Both the position numbers and the translations under genes were made by a program. Positions 15,546 to 23,000 of a DNA stretch of 24,098 nt are shown piece after piece (positions within the stretch are counted from its first letter, which is position 1; each line of letters begins with the position of its first letter). The notes beneath the pieces are model-generated. The model searched no databases and was not told where the DNA came from. It was given only the letters and a program-made list of their open reading frames with translations. Source of the DNA: a bacterium (GTDB taxonomy: Bacteria > Planctomycetota > J058 > JAJDCP01); NCBI GenBank assembly GCA_030428695.1, contig JAUIEM010000117.1, forward strand, positions 1-24,098. Direction: 5' to 3'.

Positions 15546-16262
15546 ATGGCCCTGTTCGGGATCTCGGACCTGCACCTGTCCCTCGGGTTGGACGATCCGA
15601 AGTCGAAGGACATGGCCGTGTTCGGCGACAAGTGGGACAAACACTGGCTCAAGATCGAAGAGCACTGGCGCGCGATGATCGGCGAGGACGACATCGTGCT
15701 GGTGCCCGGCGACTTCAGCTGGGCGCTGCGGGCGCGCGAGGTGCTCGCCGACCTCGAGTGGTTCGGCGCGCTGCCCGGGCGGAAGATCATCTGCAAGGGC
15801 AACCACGACTTCTGGTGGAACAGCTACAAGAAGCTGTGCTCGATGCTGCCCGACGGGGTCTACGCCCTGCAGAACAACGCGATCGTGCTCGACGACTACA
15901 TCTTCTTCGGCGGCCGCGGCTGGGACGTCACGCCACAGGAAGGCGACGACCCGAAGGACTGGGAGCGCATCTTCAAGCGTGAGGTCTCGCGGCTGCGGCT
16001 GTCGATCGAGGCGATGCAGAAGCAGCGCGGCGACAAGGAGCCGATCTGCCTGATGCACTACCCGCCACTGATCGAGCACGACAAGCCGACCGCCCTGAGC
16101 GACCAGATCGAGGCGACAGGCACGCGCCTGTGCGTGTACGGGCACCTGCACGGGGAGCCGGGCTGGATCAAGGGCTTCAAAGGCAAGCGCCGGGGCGTGA
16201 AGTACCAGCTGCTCAGCTGCGACTACCTGCAGTTCAAGCCCCGCGAGCTGACCCTGAGCTGA
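15546..16262 (+). CDS. Calcineurin-like metallophosphoesterase
   Basis: This 238-residue cytoplasmic protein carries all metal ligands of the superfamily: D8 and H10 in 'ISDLHLSLG', D56 in 'VPGDFSWAL', N86-H87 in 'CKGNHDFWW', H171 in 'LMHYPPL', and H200/H202 in 'VYGHLHGEPGW'. The overall sequence ('MALFGISDLHLSLG', 'KIICKGNHDFWW') matches the predicted phosphohydrolase group COG1768. Its substrate is not known; a phosphoprotein or nucleotide is possible. ATG 15546 has AAGGAG six bases upstream. Its position right after the kinase and pseudokinase raises the possibility that it reverses their phosphorylation, but this group is not an established protein phosphatase. Confidence 0.92.
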   Translation: MALFGISDLHLSLGLDDPKSKDMAVFGDKWDKHWLKIEEHWRAMIGEDDIVLVPGDFSWALRAREVLADLEWFGALPGRKIICKGNHDFWWNSYKKLCSMLPDGVYALQNNAIVLDDYIFFGGRGWDVTPQEGDDPKDWERIFKREVSRLRLSIEAMQKQRGDKEPICLMHYPPLIEHDKPTALSDQIEATGTRLCVYGHLHGEPGWIKGFKGKRRGVKYQLLSCDYLQFKPRELTLS

Positions 16263-16402
16263 ACGGCCGAACAACTGCTCGCTTCGCTGTTCCTCGCCGC
16301 GGTCAGTCGCTGCCATCCTCCGGGTCCGGGTCAGTGCCCTGCACCCAGTGCTCGATCAGGCGCTGACAGCGTTCGGCGCCGTGCGCGACGCGCTCTCCGG
16401 TC

Positions 16403-16432
16403 GAGGGCCCGGTGATCCGCTGCCGGGCCCTC
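16403..16432 (-). terminator. 10-bp hairpin overlapping the SDR stop codon
   Basis: GAGGGCCCGG (16403-16412), loop TGATCCGCTG, CCGGGCCCTC (16423-16432) is a perfect inverted repeat at the 3' end of the dehydrogenase gene, and the stop codon is in the stem. No U tract follows on either strand, so it is a stabilising or factor-assisted end rather than a classical terminator. Confidence 0.4.
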
Positions 16433-17192
16433 AGTCGAGGAAGAAGTCCGGCAGCAGCTCGCCGTCGGAGATCCGGTACTTCTCGAAGTCGTCGACGCCC
16501 TTCGTGCGCAGGAAGTCCTCGTCGACCAAGGCCTCGCCGGTCAGCTCCTGGCTCGGCGTCGTCAGGATCGCGTAGGCTGCGTCGGCCATGATCTCCGTCG
16601 TCCGGCTCGCCTTCATGAGCTCCTCGCCGCCGAGCATCTCGACCGCCGCCGTCGCGATCGCGGTGCGGGGCCAGAGGCTGTTGACCGCGATGCCCGCGCC
16701 CTGGAACTCCGCCGCCAGACCGATCGTGGCGAGCGTCATGCCGTACTTCGAGGTCGTGTAGGCGAGGTGGTTCGCGAGCCACTTCGGGTTGAGGTTGAGC
16801 GGCGGCGAGAGGTTGAGGATGTGCGGGTTGTCCGCCTTGCGCAGGTGCGGGAGGCACTTCTGGCTGCACAGGAAGACCGCGCGGGCGTTGACGCTGTGCA
16901 TCAGATCATAGCGCTTCATCGGCGTCGCTTCGGTCGGGGTCAGCATGATCGCGCCGGCGTTGTTGACCAGCACGTCGATGCCCCCGAAGCTGCTGACGAC
17001 CTTGTCCACCGCCGCCTGCACCTGGTCCTCGAAGCGCACGTCGAGCTGGATGGCGAGGAGCCGCGGATGGGGCTCGGAGGTCTTGCCGGTGATGACGACG
17101 TTCGCGCCGTCCTCGGCGCAGCGCAGGGCGATCGCGCGGCCGATCCCGCGACTCGAACCGGTGATCAGGACGGTCTTTCCAGCGAGTGACAC
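16431..17192 (-). CDS. Short-chain dehydrogenase/reductase, HSDL2-like
   Basis: This 253-residue protein has the nucleotide-binding 'LITGSSRGIGRAIAL' (TGxxxGIG, 11-18), 'VLVNNAGAI' (NNAG, 77-80), Ser129 in 'ILNLSPPLNLNP', and Tyr145-Lys149 in 'AYTTSKYGM'. 'GKTSEPHP', 'SPPLNLNP' and 'LWPRTAIATAA' together identify the hydroxysteroid dehydrogenase-like 2 group rather than a generic FabG. Relative to that group, about 18 residues are missing after 'EPHPRL', before 'LDVRFEDQV', where a helix normally lies; the reading frame is intact. GTG 17192 has GGAGGG six bases upstream. A promoter is visible at 17234-17262. The substrate is unknown. Confidence 0.92.
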   Translation of the reverse strand: MSLAGKTVLITGSSRGIGRAIALRCAEDGANVVITGKTSEPHPRLLAIQLDVRFEDQVQAAVDKVVSSFGGIDVLVNNAGAIMLTPTEATPMKRYDLMHSVNARAVFLCSQKCLPHLRKADNPHILNLSPPLNLNPKWLANHLAYTTSKYGMTLATIGLAAEFQGAGIAVNSLWPRTAIATAAVEMLGGEELMKASRTTEIMADAAYAILTTPSQELTGEALVDEDFLRTKGVDDFEKYRISDGELLPDFFLD

Positions 17193-17233
17193 GAGAGTCC
17201 CTCCTCGGATGTGGGTGGATGGGAAGAGGGGCC

Positions 17234-17262
17234 AGCCTACGCCGTGGCCGGCAGGGCATCAA
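17234..17262 (-). promoter_or_regulatory. Putative promoter of the SDR gene
   Basis: On minus, TTGATG (17262-17257), a 17-bp spacer and TAGGCT (17239-17234). Transcription would begin near 17227, about 35 nt before GTG 17192. It overlaps the upstream region of the histidine kinase promoter on plus. Confidence 0.5.
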
Positions 17263-17276
17263 GTGCGCGGCCCCGC

Positions 17277-17282
17277 TATAAT
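17277..17282 (+). promoter_or_regulatory. Perfect -10 box (TATAAT) of the histidine kinase gene
   Basis: TATAAT matches the consensus exactly. The -35 position (about 17254-17259, GGGCAT) is poor, which suggests an activator or an extended element. Transcription would begin near 17289, 19 nt before the ATC proposed as the start. Confidence 0.5.
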
Positions 17283-17307
17283 CCGGTACATCGCTGGAGG
17301 GCTCGCC

Positions 17308-19329
17308 ATCGACGTCAAGCGCCTGCTGCTACTCAGCCTGGTCCTGTTCGCGGTGCCGGTCGCCTCGATGGCCTACCTCGGAGGCGTCGCCCTCGACGCC
17401 GACCAGCTCGCCCGGGTCGAGCTCGAGCGCGACAAGAACCGGGTGGTCGCCCGCGAGGTGCTCGGCGTGATCCTGCGCGACTACGCGATCGTCGAGGAGG
17501 ACGTGTTCGAGGCCTGCCAGCAGCGGGTCGTTCCGGCCCTGCTCGCGGGGGATTTCGACCGGGCGCGCACCGCGATGGCCGGGCTGGAGAGCTCCGAGGC
17601 GCTGATCGATCGCTTCTTCGTCGAGGATCCCGAGGACCGGCTCGATCTTCCGCGCTCCGAGCCGCCCTACACCTCGAAGCCCGTCACGGTCGACGAGGTC
17701 CACCCGAGCATCGCCCTCGCCTTCTCCCTCGAAGACTCCGACCCCCTGCGCGCCGAGCAGATCTACCTCGCCCTGCGCACCGGGGGAGGGGGGCTCGCTG
17801 ACGAAGCGAAGGTCGAGCTCTCCGCCCTGTACTTCCGCCAGGGCCGCTGGGAGGAGGCGCGGGAGAGCCTGCGGGGACTGGTCGACGTCCCCGCGCGGCC
17901 GCGGGCGCTCGGGCTGCCGGTGCCGCTGGAGGCGGCCTTCCTGCTCGCCTACATCCAGCTGGGCAGCGGCGAGGCACCGGCCGCGGGAGAGCTGCTCGCG
18001 GCCACGGCGCGCGATCTCCTCGATGGGCGGTTCCGCGTCAACCAGGACCAGTTCGAGGGCGCCTGGCGCAAGCTGAAGGAGACGCTCGAGCCGGTCGACC
18101 CCCAGCGCTGGGCCGGGCTGGTGGCGGCGCGCGAGGCCCGCTTCCAGGAGATCGCCTTCGCCGAGGAGATCCGCGCGAAGGTGCTGTCTGTCGTCGGCTT
18201 CGGGGCGTCGGCCGAGCTGCAGTTCGAGCACGTCTCGCGGCACGGGGAGGAGAACCGCCTCTACGCCTACTGCCACGTGCCTCGTCCGGGCGCAGCGCCG
18301 CTGCTGCTTGGCTTCCGGGTCGATCTGCACGGCGTCACCGCGGAGATCGCGGCGCCGCGCCTCGACACGCTGCGCGCGGAAGGGCACACCATCCTGCTGG
18401 TCGACAGCGCCGACCGCACCGTCGACGGGAAGCGACCGGCGCGCCGCGAGATCTCTGCGTCGGAGGGCTTCGCGGAGCTGTTTCCGTTCTGGCGTATCGA
18501 GGTCCTGATGGGCGGCGTGCGCCGCAACACCGGCCTGAGCCACTCGATCCTCGGGCTGCTCGCGATGGCGACCGCTTCGGTCGGGGTGTGCTTCTTCGCG
18601 GTCTACAAGTTCGTCACCAAGTCGTCGGAGCTCTCGTCGCTGCGCGACGAGTTCATCTCCAACGTCACCCACGAGCTGAAGACGCCGCTGACCTCGATCC
18701 GGATGTTCTCGGAGATGCTGACCCTCGGCCGCGTCAAGAACGAGGCGCGGAGGAAGGAGTACTACCGCTTCATCCACGAGGAGGCCAACCGCCTGCACCA
18801 GCTCGTCCAGAACATCCTCGCCTTCTCCCGCATGGAGGCGGGCCGGCAGGAGCTCGAGCTCGTGCGTGGCGACCTGCGTCCCCTGCTCGAGGAGACCATC
18901 GACCTGTTCCGCTTCTCGCAGAAGGGCTGCAGCTTCGAGGCGACGATCGAGGACGAGCTGCCGCAGGTCTCGGTCGATCGCGACGCCCTGTCGAGCGCCG
19001 TCCTCAACCTGCTCACCAACGCGGTCAAGTACTCGCGGGACAACAAGGACGTCAAGCTGCGCGCGTACGTCCAGGACGACACCGTACGGGTGGAGGTCAG
19101 TGACCGGGGCATCGGAATCGACTCGGCCGAGCTGCCGCTGATCTTCGACCGCTACTACCGGTCGAAGGCGAACGAGGTCAAGGACATCGCCGGCTCCGGG
19201 CTCGGGCTGTCCCTGGTCAAGTACATCACCGAGGCGCATGGAGGCCACGTCGCCGTCCACAGCCGGCCGGGGGAGGGGAGCACCTTCACCCTGGTGATCC
19301 CCGTGTCGGAGAGCGTGTCAGACGGCTAG
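17308..19329 (+). CDS. Orphan sensor histidine kinase, probable ATC start
   Basis: From 17308 the protein has 673 residues. A first membrane helix (5-24, [19 protein letters not shown]) is followed by an extracytoplasmic region of about 385 residues with TPR-like helices ('[20 protein letters not shown]'). A second helix is at about 413-435. The transmitter follows: H-box '[20 protein letters not shown]' with His455, N-box '[10 protein letters not shown]' (Asn571), 'DRGIGID' (from Asp599), 'FDRYYRSK' and '[12 protein letters not shown]'. No ATG, GTG or TTG precedes the first helix except GTG 17263, which lies upstream of the TATAAT. ATC 17308 has GGAGG seven bases upstream and is the best-placed start. 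No response regulator gene is in the window. Confidence 0.88.
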   Translation: MDVKRLLLLSLVLFAVPVASMAYLGGVALDADQLARVELERDKNRVVAREVLGVILRDYAIVEEDVFEACQQRVVPALLAGDFDRARTAMAGLESSEALIDRFFVEDPEDRLDLPRSEPPYTSKPVTVDEVHPSIALAFSLEDSDPLRAEQIYLALRTGGGGLADEAKVELSALYFRQGRWEEARESLRGLVDVPARPRALGLPVPLEAAFLLAYIQLGSGEAPAAGELLAATARDLLDGRFRVNQDQFEGAWRKLKETLEPVDPQRWAGLVAAREARFQEIAFAEEIRAKVLSVVGFGASAELQFEHVSRHGEENRLYAYCHVPRPGAAPLLLGFRVDLHGVTAEIAAPRLDTLRAEGHTILLVDSADRTVDGKRPARREISASEGFAELFPFWRIEVLMGGVRRNTGLSHSILGLLAMATASVGVCFFAVYKFVTKSSELSSLRDEFISNVTHELKTPLTSIRMFSEMLTLGRVKNEARRKEYYRFIHEEANRLHQLVQNILAFSRMEAGRQELELVRGDLRPLLEETIDLFRFSQKGCSFEATIEDELPQVSVDRDALSSAVLNLLTNAVKYSRDNKDVKLRAYVQDDTVRVEVSDRGIGIDSAELPLIFDRYYRSKANEVKDIAGSGLGLSLVKYITEAHGGHVAVHSRPGEGSTFTLVIPVSESVSDG

Positions 19330-19375
19330 CCCGGGAAGGTCGCCGCTGGGCGGCTGGGTGGAGCTGGCGACGACC

Positions 19376-19825
19376 TCAGCGCACCTCGACGATGGCGCGG
19401 CGGGTCGATCCGACGATCTCGAGCAGCTCCTGGCTCTCCTGCGCCGGGACCTGCATCTCCTCGAGCACGGCTTGCAGGTCGGCCGCGATCGCGTCGAACT
19501 CCGCGTCGTTGATCTGCATGTTGTCGTGGGCGGCTGCCATGCCGCGTCCGGAGTACTTCTGCGGGCCTCCGGTCGCTTCGGCGACGAACTCGACCAGCAG
19601 GTCCTGCAGGTGGGCGATCTTCTCCGGCGTCGCCTCCCACTCCGCGGGCGTGCCCGCCCGTGTGAAGTTGACCGCGGGGTTGGCGGCAGCGCGCGCGACG
19701 AACTTCTCGATGACGGCGCGGATGGCCGGCTCGCCCCCCAGCCGCTCGTAGAGCGACGGCGTCTGGTCTCCCGTCATCTGGCAGCCGAGCAGTCCGAGCC
19801 CGACGATCACCCACACGTAGCGCAT
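19376..19825 (-). CDS. Lipoprotein truncated hemoglobin (group I-like)
   Basis: This 149-residue protein starts with a lipoprotein signal (VWVIVGLGLLGC, lipidated Cys15). A truncated globin then begins at 'SLYERLGGEPAIRAVIEKFV' (24-43). The end of the E helix and the loop read 'LLVEFVAEATGGPQKYSGRG', with the usual 'GGP.KY.GR' signature, and the proximal haem ligand is His100 in 'MAAAHDNMQINDAEFDAIAA'. The C-terminus has 'VPAQESQELLEIVGSTR'. It should bind haem and an oxygen or nitric oxide ligand outside the cytoplasm, an unusual place for this family. ATG 19825 is preceded by GGAGGAG. It converges with the histidine kinase gene, with a 46-bp gap. Confidence 0.9.
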   Translation of the reverse strand: MRYVWVIVGLGLLGCQMTGDQTPSLYERLGGEPAIRAVIEKFVARAAANPAVNFTRAGTPAEWEATPEKIAHLQDLLVEFVAEATGGPQKYSGRGMAAAHDNMQINDAEFDAIAADLQAVLEEMQVPAQESQELLEIVGSTRRAIVEVR

Positions 19826-19953
19826 TGCACTCCTCCATTGCGGCGCGGGCGCCGAACGCCCTCTCGCTCCAGGTTGTCCATCACGGTCGGTACATCAGGT
19901 ACGCATCGGCGATCCGCTCGGATTCGTCCAGTCGCGGCCCAACAAATGCCAAA

Positions 19954-19977
19954 GGGCGGAACCCGAAGGCTCCGCCC
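19954..19977 (-). terminator. Intrinsic terminator of the giant surface protein gene
   Basis: On minus, GGGCGGA pairs with TCCGCCC, and an inner CC-UUCG-GG forms a stable UUCG tetraloop. TTTGGCATTTGTT follows as a U-rich tail. It starts 27 nt after the gene stop. Confidence 0.75.
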
Positions 19978-20004
19978 GCTGGCGACGGGGTCACACAACG
20001 CTAG

Positions 20005-23000
20005 CTAGGGTTGTGTGTTGGACACCCCGTCCAAGGTCAAGCTTCCTCCGCCTCCTCCGTTCTCGAAGAAGAACGTCAGCTCGATCGTGTCGAACTCGCC
20101 GACGTACCCCGAGGATCCGGTCAGGCCCAGGGTCCCGGTGCCACCGAGCTCGAAGATGAAGTTGTTCGTCGCATTCGACTGCAGCGAACCTTCGCTCGGG
20201 GTCAGGATGAAGTTGGTCAGGGTCGCGAACTCACCGGTGTTCGAATCGATGAAGGTCACGCCGGCGAGATAGGTGGAGTCACCGATCACGTCGCCCGTGT
20301 AGATCTGCACGTTGTGCCAGATCCGGGGATTCGGCAGCGTGGCCGCGAGGGAGATCACACCGACGGAGTCCATTTCGGTGGTCTCGGTCAGGGTCAGCAT
20401 GTCCCCGACGGCGCTCAGCTCGTCGGTGAAGGCGAAGAAGCCGATACCACCCGAGGAACCCGCGGCGGTGAAGTCGTCGAAGTCGAAGACCAGGTAGTCA
20501 CCACCGTTGGCGAACAGCTGCATCGGCGGGCCGTCGTCCTGGTCATTCAGCGCGTCCTCTTCCTGGCCGTAGATCTGGGCGATGTTGAAGCTCGCCGTGA
20601 CCGTGACCGCGGAGTCGAGCGGAATCACCGGGCTGTCGAAGTCCATCGAGGCGATGAACTGGTCGGACAGGCCGAGGTAGTGGTTGCCGACCGGCGAGAA
20701 GCGCAGCGAGACGTCGGTGGTCTCGAAGAACACGCCGGCCTCGGTCGAGAGCGTCAGGTTGCTCAGCGAGATATCGGAGGGCGCCAGCACGCCGGTCGTG
20801 TGGAGCACGAACTGGATGCTCGTCACCTCGAAGAACTCGTTGAACAGGAGGGCGTGCGAGGCGTCGCGGATCACCGCCAGGTCGGCCGTGAAGACCGGCT
20901 GCGGCAGCACGTACATCTCGTCGTCCTCGGTCCCGAACTCTCCGTCAGCGCCGGAGGAGCCGACGGCGACGTGGGAGCTACCGACCGGGCGCACCATGCG
21001 CATCGGATCGGCGCCGATCGTACCCGGGATCGCGAACTGACGGATAAACGGCGTCGCGGGGCCGGGCAGGAACTGCACGAAGGTGATGTAGTCCTGGGCG
21101 TCCGCCTCGTTCGAGGTGAAGACCACGACCAGCGGGGCCTCGCCACCGAGGGAGACGACCTGGCTGGCGGGACCGTCGATCAGGGAGCCGACGAACGCGG
21201 ACGCCAGAACGGCTTCCTCACCGAGGCCGGTGCCGACGAGCAGGAGCTGATCGTCGTCCCCGCCGGGGGCTCCGTCGCCACCCATGCTCGCGACGACGAC
21301 CGCGCCACCTTCAGTCGTGCTGACCGGGACGGGGCGGATGTTCTGCATGGCGTCGCTGCCGAGCGGAACGTCGACGACGGACATGTTGGTCGCGTGGACC
21401 ACGGACAGGTTGCTCGCACCGGAGACGAACGCTGCGCGACGGCCGTTGACGGCGACAGGCCAGGCACTCGCGGTGCCCTTCACGTAGTCGCCGACCGCGA
21501 CCTCGGTGTCGACCAGGACGGTGTCGACCGTCGGCTGGCCCGTACCGGTCATGCGGGCGATGTTACCGCCACTGACGGTGCCGAGCACGGCCGTGCCGGT
21601 GGGATCGGTCAGGAACAGGACGGTGTCCGGGTGGAGCACGACGGGCATCGAGCCGAGGCCCGGGAACTCGTACTCGGCCACGTCGGTCACCGAGCCGACC
21701 GCGAGGCTCTCGAGGGAGATCGCAGCCAGGGTGTCGGTCGTGCCGTCACCGAAGATCGTCAGGGCGATCGAGTCGTTGACGAGCTGCGGGGTCGGGCTGT
21801 AGGCCGGGCCACCGCCGGTCAGGATGGTGTGGCCCGAGTAGGAGCCGCTGGCCGCGGTCAGCTCGAGGATCACGGTGTCCGTGTCGATCACGCGGGCCGC
21901 AGCGATCTGGTCATTGAGCGCGGTCACCACCAGCAGGGTTTCGGAGCGACCCGTGTTGATGTTGTGCACGGTCGGGGTCGAGCCGTCGCGCTGGTTCTCC
22001 GCACCGAGCGCCAGGGTCACGTTGCTCAGCACGTCGCCGTACACGAGCAGGTCGGAGGTACCCGGGTCACGACCGAGCCAGAGCTGGGCAGCCGTCCCGA
22101 GGTCGCGATCGGCGTTGATCGGGAACGGGAAGGAGCGGATGTCCTGCCAGACGGGCGGGCCTTCGGGGGCTTCGAAGCCGTACTGTCCGATCTCGGTGCT
22201 GAAGCCGGTCAGGAACAGGTGGGCGTCGGCGGCCTGCGAGAAGCCGGGGTTGGCCAGCTCGGTCGGGTCGGACTCACCGAGGAAGCCGAACACGGCCTGG
22301 TTGATCTCGGGCGAGTCGTTCGGGTCGTCGCTGTCGAGCAGCTCGAGCACGCCCGAGGGCCAGGACACGCCGTTCGGCGACAGGCCCGGGGTCTCGAGGC
22401 GGCTGACCGCGCCGAGGGCGAGGGGCACGAACTCGGTCTCCCAGACGCCGTCGACCTGCAGCTGGATCGTCACGAAGGTCTGACGGTTGTTCAGCGCGCC
22501 GAACGAGGCGATCACGTCGAAGACGTCGTCGAGGCCGAACGGCGGGAACACGCTCTGCGGGGTCGGGATCAGGCCGATCCGCGCGGTGTCCGCGGTCGAG
22601 CTCAGGGTGAACTCGATCTCGAACTCGTCGTTGTCGAGGTTGACCTGGTTCAGGGCCTCGAAGTCTTCGGGGAAGATATAGAAGGTGATCGGCTGGCCGT
22701 TGGCCGGCTCGGCCGTCAGGAACACCTTGAGGGTCTCGGTCGCCAGGCCCGGCAGCGGCTGCGCGGGACCGGAGAGCTCCCAACCGAACTCGATCGTGTC
22801 GTTGTCGATGACGGTGATCTGGTCGAGGTGGTTGAGGTTCCAACCAGCCGCGGTGTTACCGGAGACGGCGATGATCACCTCTTCGTCGACGCGGTCGGCG
22901 TCCATCGGAGCGGTCAGGCGCAGCGAGATGCTGCTCGACTCTTCCGGGATGACGAGGTTGAAGCTGTCACCGGAGACCACGAGGGCGGAGGGGTCGGTCG

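Noticed and set aside
19807..19998. Minus-strand 63-residue frame upstream of the globin gene
   Set aside because: It overlaps the terminator and the globin start and has no ribosome binding site or recognisable sequence.
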